DNA of 16,951 bases from positions 5,256 through 22,206 of the forward strand of contig DTSC01000399.1 of the NCBI GenBank assembly GCA_012965625.1. Reading direction: 5' to 3'. This DNA is from Flavobacteriales bacterium (GTDB lineage Bacteria; Bacteroidota; Bacteroidia; NORP154). The notes under the pieces are model-generated. The model searched no databases. It had not been told where the DNA came from and saw only the letters and a program-made list of their open reading frames with translations. Below are positions 1 through 8,294 of the stretch, in pieces. The position numbers and the translations under genes were made by a program. Position 1 is the first letter of the stretch, and each line of letters begins with the position of its first letter.

Positions 1-1903
1 GCGAGAGGGTATAGCCGATCCAACCGCTGGTTTTGCCTGTCTTTTTTTGGAGGAAGCATTCCACACCATATGAGTATCCTGTGCCTAATTCGATTTTATC
101 ATCCCAGTTTTCTAAATTGCCAAAAAAGGTAGCACCGTCCTTATATTCAATTAGGTTATTCATTTTTTTATAATACCCTTCCAGGCTGATCTCGTATTTG
201 TCCTGTAAGGTATAGGCTAAGCCTAGTGCATACTGATCTGCTACCACCGGAGGCACCGAGTCTGTTACTGGTACCCACAAGTCAGTAGGCAAACCGATTG
301 TTCCATTGGCAAGTAAATGAAGATATTGTGCCATCCGTGCATAAGATGCTTTTATAGAAAGGTCTTCTCGAAGTAAATAGTTCATGGAAAAACGAGGCTC
401 AAAATTGAGGTATGACGAGTCCCTCACCAGGAACATTGAGTAGTGTATTCCCGGATTTATTTTTAAGCGGGCACCTAACTTAATGTCGTCTTCAATGTAT
501 GCTGAAACTTCGTGGGCAAAGATCTTGTTAGCTCCAAAGGTGGTGTCGATATTTGTTTGGCCTGCTTGATGATTGGATGAGATTACTCCGGGAGTAAAGG
601 TGTGATAAATGTTGCCTGCCCCAAACCTAATGTAATGATTAGGAGCTGGCATAAAATCAAAGTCTACCTTGCCACCCCAGTCATAGATACCTGAAATATA
701 GCTGAGCCCAAAACGTTCGTTATAGGTAGCACTATTTTGTGGAGATACTATATTTGCTACATCGAAACCCAGATTAAATTGGTACCTGCTGTAGGTAGCT
801 GTTAGATTGGCAAACAGTTTTTTATTAATGATTCGGTTGTATCTTAGGGCGGTTGTGATGTTCCCCCATTGCAAACTGCTGCTAGAAGTGGTTTCATTAC
901 TTGTTCCACCAAAGCTGTATGAGTCCTCAATTTCTGAATAAGCCCGATCCTTTCCAATATAGGTGCTCAGGAACAATTTGCTTTTGTCGGAGAATTTGTG
1001 GTTAATCTTTGCATTTAAGTCGTAGAAGTAATACCCCGCCTTAACCTTGCTCCCTGCCCCTTTAGCAGAAGCACGAATAAAAGGCTGTGCAAGGATGTCT
1101 ATGTAGGTGCGCCTGCCTGATACAATAAATGATGTTTTGTCTTTAATGATAGGCCCTTCTATAGTCAGCTTTGAAGAAACCAGCCCAATAGATGCTTCAC
1201 CACTGATTTTTTTGGAGTTCCCCTCTTTCATGCGAATGTCCAAAACGGAAGATACTCTGCCGCCGAAGCGAGCAGGAAAACCACCTTTGATTATTTCAAC
1301 ATGGTTGATGGCGCTAGAGTTGAATACTGAAAAAAAGCCAAAAAGGTGGGAAGCATTATATACGGGAACGCCATCCAGTAAAATTAAGTTCTGGTCTGGT
1401 CCGCCACCTCTTACATATAAGCCACTGGTACCCTCGCTACCAGATTGAATTCCAGGCAATAATTGTATGGTTTTCAGAATGTCCCTTTCACCCATGAAGC
1501 TGGGCAGCTTTTCAATCTGTTTAATTGGAATTTTTATAGCACTCATCTGGGTCTGCTCGTGGATCTTTTCAGAACTGGAAGCTGATATGACCACCTCTTC
1601 CAGCTCCTGGCCAACCTCTAAAGAAACGTTTCGAAATATATCGGCTTTTAGATCAATACTTTCTGTAATGTCTCCGTAGCCGACATAAGAAATAGTCAGG
1701 ATCACTTCTCCTGTATCCAGGGTAAGGCTGAAAAATCCATACAAATTCGTAGTGGTTCCCACCAGTGTTTTGCCATCGTATACTGAAGCGCCAATTAGCT
1801 TTTCCCCAGATGAATTGTCTGCAATATATCCGGAAATGGTGGCTTTTTGCCCAAAAGAAAACAGGCAGCAACATAGAAATAGTATAGAAAAGATACTTTT
1901 CAT
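1..1903 (-). CDS. TonB-dependent outer-membrane receptor with carboxypeptidase-regulatory-like domain (3' end outside window)
   Basis: The frame is open without interruption from an ATG at 1903 to the left edge, giving 634 residues. They start with a signal peptide (MKSIF, a hydrophobic Leu/Cys/Phe stretch, then SFGQ, a likely signal peptidase I site). Residues about 20-95 form a carboxypeptidase-regulatory-like beta domain (ATISGYI, GTTTNLYGFFSL, ISYVGY). A segment EEVVISAS then leads into the plug at about 130-220, with KLPSFMGERDILKTIQLLPG, LYVRGGGPDQNLILLDG and GGFPARFGGRVSSVLD. The rest is beta-barrel, ending at the edge in GWIGYTLS, a usual late-barrel motif; probably 100-200 residues are missing. 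Such receptors import large substrates across the outer membrane using TonB/ExbBD energy. The substrate cannot be read from the sequence, and no SusD-like partner is visible on the start side. It lies 76 nt downstream of the DUF6056-like gene on the same strand. Confidence 0.93.
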   Translation of the reverse strand, partial: MKSIFSILFLCCCLFSFGQKATISGYIADNSSGEKLIGASVYDGKTLVGTTTNLYGFFSLTLDTGEVILTISYVGYGDITESIDLKADIFRNVSLEVGQELEEVVISASSSEKIHEQTQMSAIKIPIKQIEKLPSFMGERDILKTIQLLPGIQSGSEGTSGLYVRGGGPDQNLILLDGVPVYNASHLFGFFSVFNSSAINHVEIIKGGFPARFGGRVSSVLDIRMKEGNSKKISGEASIGLVSSKLTIEGPIIKDKTSFIVSGRRTYIDILAQPFIRASAKGAGSKVKAGYYFYDLNAKINHKFSDKSKLFLSTYIGKDRAYSEIEDSYSFGGTSNETTSSSSLQWGNITTALRYNRIINKKLFANLTATYSRYQFNLGFDVANIVSPQNSATYNERFGLSYISGIYDWGGKVDFDFMPAPNHYIRFGAGNIYHTFTPGVISSNHQAGQTNIDTTFGANKIFAHEVSAYIEDDIKLGARLKINPGIHYSMFLVRDSSYLNFEPRFSMNYLLREDLSIKASYARMAQYLHLLANGTIGLPTDLWVPVTDSVPPVVADQYALGLAYTLQDKYEISLEGYYKKMNNLIEYKDGATFFGNLENWDDKIELGTGYSYGVECFLQKKTGKTSGWIGYTLS

Positions 1904-1979
1904 TGTTTGGTCAAATATATATATACCGTTGAAAAATGGGGATACCCTACTTAATTAATAATTTACTATTGATTGAAAT

Positions 1980-3410
1980 TTAATATTCCTGTTGTCCACT
2001 AGAGATAACATGTTTTTCAGGCATTCCAAAATACAAAGGATAGGCAATGTTAATCCAATGGTTTGAATTTCCTGTTATATCTAATACAAAAAGGGTGTGA
2101 GGTGGATCTGTTATAGGAGTAAAATAGATATAATTTTCTTCTGCCTCCCTTGCATTTTCCATAATCATGTACCGCTCAGCCATCACTTGGTCAAATCGCT
2201 CTGCAGTACCTTGAAATATATCCAGTGCGGCTCCATATCCATTATGCGTGAAAGTTAAGGTCAGCCAGATAATACCGAAAAAAATATTTTGAATATTATT
2301 TGGGATTGTCAAATTACTTAAGGTGCTTTTGAAATGGTTGCACCAAACGGAAAGGTTTACAAACCACATAATTAAAAAGAAAAACCAGGCGGTGTTCATG
2401 ATCCGGTAACCAAATGATCCGGTAGACCAATAAAGTGCAAATGCACACAAAAAAACAGTTGAAAACAAGAGCATTAATGAAAAATATGGTTTTAGCCAGA
2501 AGGATTTTTGGAATAAGTTTGATGTTTTAGCAAGGTTAAAATGAAATGGGATATATAAAATGCTCAAAAGTAATAATGGCGCATAGGAAATCCACTTTGC
2601 AGAGAATCGGATGGTTTGAAGTAATGCATAGGTGATGGATTTTAATAAATCATGGCTATTTTCAAAATGAGCTTCACGGCCAGCGTTTCCTGGAGAAAAA
2701 ACCATAATAGAGGCAAAAGCGATAGCAGTGATTAACAAGACACCTGCCAACCATTTGTTTTCTGTGTTTTTAGCAATAATGAACATAGTCACATGAAACA
2801 AGAGCAGCATTAGCATGTGTACTTCATTGAATCCAATTATAAAAAACAGGAGAATTATCATCCCCAAAAAATGTGCGTGTTTGTTAATAAGCCACTTGCT
2901 GTTCATGTATTTGTAGATTAAGCTAAAATACAATAAGGTAAAAGCGATGGGTGGGATATATGTTATTGCACCAGTATACCAATAAATTCCTTCAGCAATT
3001 GTTGGTAATTGCCCTAATAGTATTAACGTGAATAGTAAGTTGATGTTTAAAAGAGATGAGGCCTTTAAATTTTGTTCTTTAAAAAAGCATCTAAAGAACA
3101 CTCCTGCACCAATTATTATAAGAATTATTAAGCCAACAGGTATAAGTTGGTAAAGTATCAAGGAATGGTTTATTGGATTAATAAGGACAAAAAAATTAGA
3201 GATATATCTTCCATTCCAAGACATATATTCTGTCATCATTAATTTGAGGATATTCGAAAATTCACCCTTGCTTGCATAGATGAGATCATCTGCTATTGGG
3301 TGTGCAAAAAAAGCAAGATAGATATAAGGTAGTAGGGATATTGCTAGTAAAACAAGTAAGAGGTGTGATTTCTTTAGTTTTTTAAATATCATCTTTACAA
3401 TTTGATTCAT
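1980..3410 (-). CDS. Polytopic membrane protein resembling DUF6056, possible GT-C-type glycosyltransferase
   Basis: This 476-residue integral membrane protein has about 10-11 hydrophobic helices spread over its first 390 residues and a soluble C-terminal tail of about 85 residues. I chose the ATG at 3410; a TTG two codons upstream is also in frame but less likely. After the first helix comes AHPIADDLIYAS with an Asp-Asp pair at 41-42, then SWNGRYISN near 64-72, and SPGNAGR near 238. These motifs recall the DUF6056 family of Bacteroidota, which I place from memory. An acidic pair in the first extracytoplasmic loop followed by many helices is the layout of GT-C glycosyltransferases that use lipid-linked sugars, so transfer of a sugar in the envelope is possible but unproven. 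It starts 21 nt after the ABC permease stop, suggesting co-transcription. Confidence 0.72.
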   Translation of the reverse strand: MNQIVKMIFKKLKKSHLLLVLLAISLLPYIYLAFFAHPIADDLIYASKGEFSNILKLMMTEYMSWNGRYISNFFVLINPINHSLILYQLIPVGLIILIIIGAGVFFRCFFKEQNLKASSLLNINLLFTLILLGQLPTIAEGIYWYTGAITYIPPIAFTLLYFSLIYKYMNSKWLINKHAHFLGMIILLFFIIGFNEVHMLMLLLFHVTMFIIAKNTENKWLAGVLLITAIAFASIMVFSPGNAGREAHFENSHDLLKSITYALLQTIRFSAKWISYAPLLLLSILYIPFHFNLAKTSNLFQKSFWLKPYFSLMLLFSTVFLCAFALYWSTGSFGYRIMNTAWFFFLIMWFVNLSVWCNHFKSTLSNLTIPNNIQNIFFGIIWLTLTFTHNGYGAALDIFQGTAERFDQVMAERYMIMENAREAEENYIYFTPITDPPHTLFVLDITGNSNHWINIAYPLYFGMPEKHVISSGQQEY

Positions 3411-3431
3411 GAGCAATGCACTCAGTGGCCA

Positions 3432-4679
3432 TCAGTTTGCGCGAATTGCTTCAACTGGGTCCATTTTGGAGGCCATCAAGGCAGGTGCAAACCCCGATAT
3501 GACGCCAATGCCTACCGAAACGCATACCCCTAAAAGGATGTTTGAATAAGTGAGTGAAAAAGTCATGTCAATTGTTGAATTTGCAACGGCAGTTAAGATA
3601 AATACAAGCAGCAAGCCCACGCTGCCACCTATCAGGCAAAGGATAATAGCTTCAAACAAAAACTGAAATAGGATAAAGAAATTTTTTGCTCCAAGGGATT
3701 TTTGTATGCCAATGATACTGGTCCTTTCCTTTACTGAGACAAACATGATATTGGCAATTCCAAACCCCCCTACTAAAATTGAGAATCCCCCTATTAACAT
3801 GCCTGCTATACCGATAACCTCAAAAATATTATCGAGCCCATTTGATATGATACTGGTTTCATTCAAAGCAAAATTATCCATAGCCTTGGGTTTGAGTTTC
3901 CTTATAGATCTCATAATACCACGCAATTCATCTTTAAGCTGTGCATTGGAAATGCCCTTTTTAGCCTTTACCATGATAACTGGATCAAGATCTCGGGCGT
4001 GTATGTCCAATAATTTCCTGATGCTGTTCACAGGAATGAGAGCCTGGGTGTCGTGGGAGTCCCCAAAGATGTTTTCTCCTTCTTTTTTTATTACTCCTAT
4101 CACATTGAAAGAGCGACCAAGCATTTTAACATTCTTGCCTACGGCTTTGGAAGGACCAAAGAGATTATTGGCAATGGCGGCTCCCAATATGACGATGTTT
4201 TTTCCACTTGTGGATTCTGTTTCAGTGAAATAACGCCCTTTAATGATCTCAAAAGCGATAATCTTATTATAATCAAGAGAGACAGCATGGATCGTTGCAT
4301 TGTCTACATTGTTGTTTTTGTACTTGATGGTTTTATTACCGTCTACCGAAAACGCGCAGGCTTCAGCTGATTTTGTCCTTTTTTGGAGAAGGGCCATTTC
4401 TTTAATATTTGGCTTAGGTCTTTTGACAAAATCCCACCATTTATATTCGCCTTCACCCGCTCCCCAGGGCCATTTTTCGATGAAGATGACATCATTACCC
4501 AAAGTCTCTATACTGTCTCTAACATTCATCTCCAGTGAGTCAACGGCTGTAAAAACTGAAATTATGGCAAAAATTCCGATGGTAATACCAAGAAGTGACA
4601 AGGAGGTTCTAAGCTTATTAGCGATTAAAGAACCTAAAGCCATCACCACGCTTTCTTTGAAAAGTCTTAGATATAACAT
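3432..4679 (-). CDS. MacB/FtsX-family ABC transporter permease
   Basis: The 415-residue protein has the MacB permease layout: a first transmembrane helix at about 26-48 (LSLLGITIGIFAIISVFTAV), a periplasmic core domain at about 50-285 (MacB_PCD type, with GNDVIFIEKWPW and GRYFTETES), and a C-terminal FtsX domain with three helices. The cytoplasmic coupling segment reads VKERTSIIGIQKSLGAK, and the end is MDPVEAIRAN, typical of the family. The usual EIGIRKA-type glutamate is Ile here, possibly a subfamily trait. Such permeases couple a cytoplasmic ATPase to mechanotransmission in the periplasm, for drug, peptide or lipoprotein export. No ATPase or membrane-fusion partner lies in this window, so the cargo is unknown. 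Translation starts at ATG 4679, divergent from purH with a 123-nt gap. The DUF6056-like gene follows closely downstream. Confidence 0.92.
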   Translation of the reverse strand: MLYLRLFKESVVMALGSLIANKLRTSLSLLGITIGIFAIISVFTAVDSLEMNVRDSIETLGNDVIFIEKWPWGAGEGEYKWWDFVKRPKPNIKEMALLQKRTKSAEACAFSVDGNKTIKYKNNNVDNATIHAVSLDYNKIIAFEIIKGRYFTETESTSGKNIVILGAAIANNLFGPSKAVGKNVKMLGRSFNVIGVIKKEGENIFGDSHDTQALIPVNSIRKLLDIHARDLDPVIMVKAKKGISNAQLKDELRGIMRSIRKLKPKAMDNFALNETSIISNGLDNIFEVIGIAGMLIGGFSILVGGFGIANIMFVSVKERTSIIGIQKSLGAKNFFILFQFLFEAIILCLIGGSVGLLLVFILTAVANSTIDMTFSLTYSNILLGVCVSVGIGVISGFAPALMASKMDPVEAIRAN

Positions 4680-4749
4680 GTAGTAAAATTATCTAATTAA
4701 TATTACATTACGTTTATTATTTGAAGATACAATTCAAACCTATTATTTC

Positions 4750-4781
4750 ATTGTTTCTTGCAATCAATTTTAATAACTTCG
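4750..4781 (+). promoter_or_regulatory. Candidate Bacteroidota-type promoter for purH and the mre operon
   Basis: ATTG at 4750-4753 and TAACTTCG at 4774-4781 are separated by 20 nt. This fits the Bacteroidota sigma-ABfr pattern of a TTTG-like -33 element and TAnnTTTG -7 element, with one mismatch in each. Transcription would begin near 4786-4788, leaving a leader of about 15 nt before the purH ATG at 4803. The call rests on pattern matching alone in an AT-rich region. Confidence 0.35.
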
Positions 4782-4802
4782 CAATTCTTGTTTTGATTCG
4801 CT

Positions 4803-6350
4803 ATGAGCAGTACTAAAAAAATAAAAAATGCCCTAATCTCTGTTTTCAGCAAGGATGATCTTGAACCTATCGTGAAGAGATTAAACGAACTCGATATTTG
4901 CATTTATTCTACTGGGGGTACACAAGCATATATAGAATCCCTTGGCGTAAAAGTAAATCCTGTTGAAAACCTAACTTCTTATCCTTCAATTCTTGGTGGA
5001 AGGGTCAAGACGCTACATCCAAAGGTTTTTGGAGGAATCTTGGGGCGAAGAGAAACGGAAAGTGATATTGCACAATTGCAGGAATATGGGATCCCGGAAA
5101 TTGACTTGGTAATTGTTGACCTTTATCCATTTGAAGAAACACTGGCTTCAGGTGCCAGTGAAGATGACATTATTGAGAAAATTGATATTGGCGGCATTTC
5201 CTTAATAAGAGCAGCAGCTAAGAATTATAAGGATGTAGTGACGATATCTTCAAAATCAGAATATTCGAAACTTATGGAATTGTTAGAATCTGGAGATGGG
5301 GAGTCTTCTGTTCAAGACAGGAAACAATTTGCTCAAAAAGCATTTGCCATATCATCAAATTATGACACAGCAATACTTGGGTTTTTCACTAAAGCTGTTT
5401 CAGCAAAACAAGGCGAAGAGGCACTAGGTACTAAAACCAACGGAGTATCTGTTTCAAAGAAGTTGAGATATGGTGAAAACCCACATCAGGACGCCATTTT
5501 TGTTGGAAATCTGGATGCGATGTTTGATCAGCTACACGGTAAAGAGCTTTCATACAATAATTTACTGGATATTGATGCTGCTGTTAATCTGATTAGTGAT
5601 TTTTCAGAACCAACGTTTGCCATTCTTAAGCACAACAATGCTTGTGGAACTGCCTCGCGGAACAATCTGTTAGAAGCTTGGAAGGACGCATTAGCTGGTG
5701 ATCCTATTTCCGCCTTTGGTGGAATCCTTATTTGTAACAGGGAAGTGCAAAAAGATGTCGCGGAGGAAGTAAATAAGTTGTTTTTTGAAGTGATTATAGC
5801 GCCGTCTTATTCTAACGAAGCACTTGATGTTTTAGAACAGAAGAAAAACAGGATTATCCTCATTCAAAAGGAAGTTCCGCTACCCAAAAAATTGACAAGG
5901 ACTGCCTTGAACGGCATATTGGAGCAGGATAAAGATTTGAAAACGGATAAGATTGAGGATATGCTTGCCGTTACCAACAAAGTTCCTTCCGAAGATGAAA
6001 AAACTGATTTGGAGTTTGCCTGCAAACTGGTTAAACATTCTAAATCTAATACCATTGTCCTGGCAAAAGGAACCCAATTGTTGGCAAGTGGGGTAGGCCA
6101 AACATCAAGAGTCGATGCATTAGAACAAGCCATTTTAAAAGCGAATAAATTTGGTTTTTCATTAGAAGGGGCAGTAATGGCCTCAGATGCATTTTTCCCT
6201 TTTCCAGATTGTGTGGAAATAGCCCATGAAGCGGGAATTACTGCAGTAATTCAACCGGGGGGGTCTATCAGAGACAAAGACTCTATTGAATATTGCAATG
6301 CTAATAATGTTGCAATGGTTGTGACTGGAGTTAGGCATTTTAAACATTAA
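4803..6350 (+). CDS. purH: Bifunctional AICAR formyltransferase / IMP cyclohydrolase PurH
   Basis: PurH catalyses the last two steps of de novo purine synthesis in the cytoplasm: formylation of AICAR by 10-formyl-tetrahydrofolate, then cyclisation to IMP. At 515 residues it is full length for the family. The N-terminal MGS-like cyclohydrolase domain (about 1-150) shows ALISVFSKDDL, STGGT, RVKTLHPKVFGGIL at 67-80, DLVIVDLYPFEE and IDIGGISLIRAAAKN. The transformylase domain shows LRYGENPHQ, KELSYNNLLDIDAA, the catalytic-site KHNNACG at 276-282 (proteobacterial enzymes have KHANPCG), DPISAFGGI and a C-terminal SDAFFPFPD, IQPGGSIRD and VTGVRHFKH. The ATG at 4803 lies just behind a plausible promoter. 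mreB follows after only 6 nt, so the gene probably heads the elongasome transcript. Confidence 0.98.
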   Translation: MSSTKKIKNALISVFSKDDLEPIVKRLNELDICIYSTGGTQAYIESLGVKVNPVENLTSYPSILGGRVKTLHPKVFGGILGRRETESDIAQLQEYGIPEIDLVIVDLYPFEETLASGASEDDIIEKIDIGGISLIRAAAKNYKDVVTISSKSEYSKLMELLESGDGESSVQDRKQFAQKAFAISSNYDTAILGFFTKAVSAKQGEEALGTKTNGVSVSKKLRYGENPHQDAIFVGNLDAMFDQLHGKELSYNNLLDIDAAVNLISDFSEPTFAILKHNNACGTASRNNLLEAWKDALAGDPISAFGGILICNREVQKDVAEEVNKLFFEVIIAPSYSNEALDVLEQKKNRIILIQKEVPLPKKLTRTALNGILEQDKDLKTDKIEDMLAVTNKVPSEDEKTDLEFACKLVKHSKSNTIVLAKGTQLLASGVGQTSRVDALEQAILKANKFGFSLEGAVMASDAFFPFPDCVEIAHEAGITAVIQPGGSIRDKDSIEYCNANNVAMVVTGVRHFKH

Positions 6351-6356
6351 TCATAG

Positions 6357-7379
6357 ATGGGATTATTTGATTTTCTTACTCAGGAAATTGCGATTGATCT
6401 AGGTACAGCGAATACCATTATCATTCATAATGATAAGGTAGTAGTTGATGAGCCTTCAATTGTTGCTATGGATGTTAGTACAGGAAAGATCAAAGCAACA
6501 GGCAAGGAAGCGATGTTGATGCATGGCAAGACTCATGAGAATATAAAGACCATTAGGCCGCTTAAAGACGGCGTAATTGCTGATTTTGATGCTGCGGAGC
6601 ACATGATTAGGGAGATGATAAAAATGATCAACCCCGGAAGAAGTTTGTTTTCACCTTCGTTAAAAATGGTGATCTGTATCCCTTCTGGTATAACTGAAGT
6701 TGAAAAAAGGGCAGTTAGAGATTCAGCTGAACATGCTGGCGGAAAAGAAGTCTACCTGATTTATGAACCAATGGCTGCCGGTATTGGAATTGGCCTTGAT
6801 GTCGAAGAGCCAAATGGCAATATGGTGGTTGATATTGGAGGTGGTACAAGTGAAATTGCCGTGATTGCCTTAGGTGGTATTGTTTGCAATAGGTCTATTA
6901 GAATAGCTGGCGATAACTTTACTGCTGATATTGAAGATTATATGAGGAGACAGCACAATATTTTAGTTGGAGAGCGAACAGCAGAGAGTATTAAAATTGA
7001 AGTAGGTGCAGCAATGGAGGAGATCGACAATCCACCTCCTGATTTTGCAATCCATGGTAGGGATCTGATGAGTGGTATTCCTAAAGAGATCATAGTAACA
7101 TATACGGAGATTGCGCATGCTTTGGATAAAACGGTTGCAAAGATTGAGGAGGCTATCTTAGCTACTTTGGAGATAACCCCACCAGAATTGTCAGCTGATA
7201 TTTACAGAACAGGGATCTATCTGGCTGGAGGGGGGGCTTTATTGAGAGGGCTTGATAAAAGGATTTCTTTAAAAACTAAGCTCCAGGTACAATTGGCTGA
7301 GGATCCGTTGCGAGCAGTAGCAAGGGGGACTGGTATCGCCTTGAAAAATGTGGACAACTTCTCTTTCCTTTTGCGTTAA
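6357..7379 (+). CDS. mreB: Rod-shape-determining actin homologue MreB
   Basis: MreB is the bacterial actin that forms membrane-bound filaments orienting sidewall peptidoglycan synthesis. The 340-residue protein is of normal length. The nucleotide-binding motifs are all present: phosphate-1 DLGTANT at about 13-19, phosphate-2 DIGGGTSEIAVI starting at Asp159, and adenosine-site AGGGALLRG from about 290. A short hydrophobic N-terminus (MGLFDFLT) and the exposed SLFSPS loop near 96-101 could help it bind the inner membrane. KTHENIKTIRPLKDGVIADF is a further MreB hallmark, separating it from DnaK and FtsA. It begins 6 nt after the purH stop and is followed by a 67-nt gap with a hairpin before mreC. 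A run of seven G at 7230-7236 lies in the adenosine-site codons, but the frame is intact across it. Confidence 0.98.
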   Translation: MGLFDFLTQEIAIDLGTANTIIIHNDKVVVDEPSIVAMDVSTGKIKATGKEAMLMHGKTHENIKTIRPLKDGVIADFDAAEHMIREMIKMINPGRSLFSPSLKMVICIPSGITEVEKRAVRDSAEHAGGKEVYLIYEPMAAGIGIGLDVEEPNGNMVVDIGGGTSEIAVIALGGIVCNRSIRIAGDNFTADIEDYMRRQHNILVGERTAESIKIEVGAAMEEIDNPPPDFAIHGRDLMSGIPKEIIVTYTEIAHALDKTVAKIEEAILATLEITPPELSADIYRTGIYLAGGGALLRGLDKRISLKTKLQVQLAEDPLRAVARGTGIALKNVDNFSFLLR

Positions 7380-7402
7380 AAGACCATAACAATTGTATTG
7401 AT

Positions 7403-7430
7403 TTGGATATATTTATAATGTCCAATTTTT
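7403..7430 (+). terminator. Terminator- or attenuator-like hairpin between mreB and mreC
   Basis: TTGGATAT at 7403-7410 can pair with ATGTCCAA at 7418-7425, an 8-bp stem with one G-U wobble around a 7-nt loop, followed immediately by five T residues at 7426-7430. This is the geometry of an intrinsic terminator, though the stem is AT-rich and probably weak. It lies 23 nt after the mreB stop and 16 nt before the mreC ATG. It could cause partial termination, lowering mreC and downstream expression relative to mreB, or it may stabilise a processed mRNA end. Confidence 0.4.
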
Positions 7431-7446
7431 GATCTTTTCATTTTCG

Positions 7447-8280
7447 ATGCGCAGCATTTTATCTTTTATTTGGAAGTACAATTTTGTTTTTCTCTTTGTT
7501 TTTCTAGAGTTTAGCTCTGGAGTTTTGATGGTGCAAAATAATAGTTTCCATCGTGCAAGCTTTATTAATTCTTCAAATTTTATTTCTGCCTATATATTCG
7601 ATACTTATGATGGTGTTCTCGGATACTTTGGTTTAAGACGAGAAAATGAAATATTAAGTAAAGAAAATAAAAAGCTTTTATCTCAATCAGTCTTGTCCTT
7701 TGCAAAATATGTTAATTATGACTTTACCTATAAGGACACGGTATATAAACAGCAATTCACCTTCCAAAATGCAAGGGTTATTAATAATTCTATTTCTAGG
7801 AGGAATAATTACCTGACTTTGAATAAAGGTTATGTTCAAGGAATAGATAGTGAAATGGGAGTTATCTCAAGTTATGGAGTCGTTGGAATCGTTAAGGACG
7901 TTTCTGACAATTTCTGCACAGTATTATCAGTATTGCATAAGAGCTCAAGTATAAGTGCAATAATTGAGGATCGGAATTACTTCGGTTCATTGGTTTGGGA
8001 TGGAGAAGACTATCAATATGGAACATTAAAAGAGATACCAACCCATGTCAACATTAAGAGAGGGGCAAGGGTTTTGACCAGTGGTTATTCAACAATTTTC
8101 CCTAAAGGCATTCCTGTTGGAAAGATAGTCAGATATGAGGTTCTTCCTGGAGATGACACCTATACTATTAAGGTTAAGTTTTCTGAGGATTATGGCAGGT
8201 TGGTACATGTCTATGTTGTTAAGAACTTATTAAAAGAAGAACAAACAGCTCTGGAAAGTAAAACTTTGCCTGAAAAATGA
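7447..8280 (+). CDS. mreC: Rod-shape-determining protein MreC
   Basis: MreC is a bitopic inner-membrane scaffold that connects MreB filaments to the PBP2-RodA synthase and is thought to activate it. From the ATG at 7447 the protein has 277 residues; an in-frame TTG six codons upstream would only add MIFSFS and is not needed. It shows one transmembrane helix at about 11-30 (YNFVFLFVFLEFSS), a short coiled coil near 61-82 (RRENEILSKENKKLLSQ), and the periplasmic beta-barrel domain with ARVINNSISRRNNYLTLNKG, EMGVISSYGVVGIVKDVS, SSSISAIIEDRNYFGSLVWDG and GARVLTSGYSTIFPKGIPVG. These are standard MreC signatures. It lies between mreB and mreD, with a 14-nt gap to the latter. Confidence 0.96.
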   Translation: MRSILSFIWKYNFVFLFVFLEFSSGVLMVQNNSFHRASFINSSNFISAYIFDTYDGVLGYFGLRRENEILSKENKKLLSQSVLSFAKYVNYDFTYKDTVYKQQFTFQNARVINNSISRRNNYLTLNKGYVQGIDSEMGVISSYGVVGIVKDVSDNFCTVLSVLHKSSSISAIIEDRNYFGSLVWDGEDYQYGTLKEIPTHVNIKRGARVLTSGYSTIFPKGIPVGKIVRYEVLPGDDTYTIKVKFSEDYGRLVHVYVVKNLLKEEQTALESKTLPEK

Positions 8281-8294
8281 GATAAAGAAGATCA

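Noticed and set aside
1107..1679. Plus-strand open frames of 113 and 70 codons and a minus-strand 73-codon frame in this region
   Set aside because: The minus-strand frame starting at 1903 encodes a continuous TonB-dependent receptor with signal peptide and plug motifs, so the others are shadows.
1912..1919. Perfect TATATTTG (-7-like, TAnnTTTG) on the minus strand before the TonB-receptor gene
   Set aside because: It lies only 8 nt before the ATG, so transcription would be nearly leaderless, no -33 element is at the proper distance, and it is part of a TA-repeat where chance matches are likely.
3706..4233. A 175-codon open frame on the plus strand across the ABC permease gene
   Set aside because: It lies wholly antisense to a clearly coding permease with all family motifs, and its translation has no recognisable domain or start context; it is a shadow frame.
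4680..4740. Promoter for the permease gene on the minus strand
   Set aside because: TTTG and TATCTTCA occur but only about 5 nt apart, and no pair has the 17-23 nt spacing; no element could be supported.
7230..7236. Seven-G run in mreB as a possible frameshift or phase-variation tract
   Set aside because: The reading frame and the conserved AGGGALLRG motif are intact across it; the Gly codons explain the run.
7429..7446. TTG start that would extend MreC by six residues
   Set aside because: The ATG at 7447 gives a normal MreC N-terminus before the helix, and the TTG lies within the T-tract of the hairpin.
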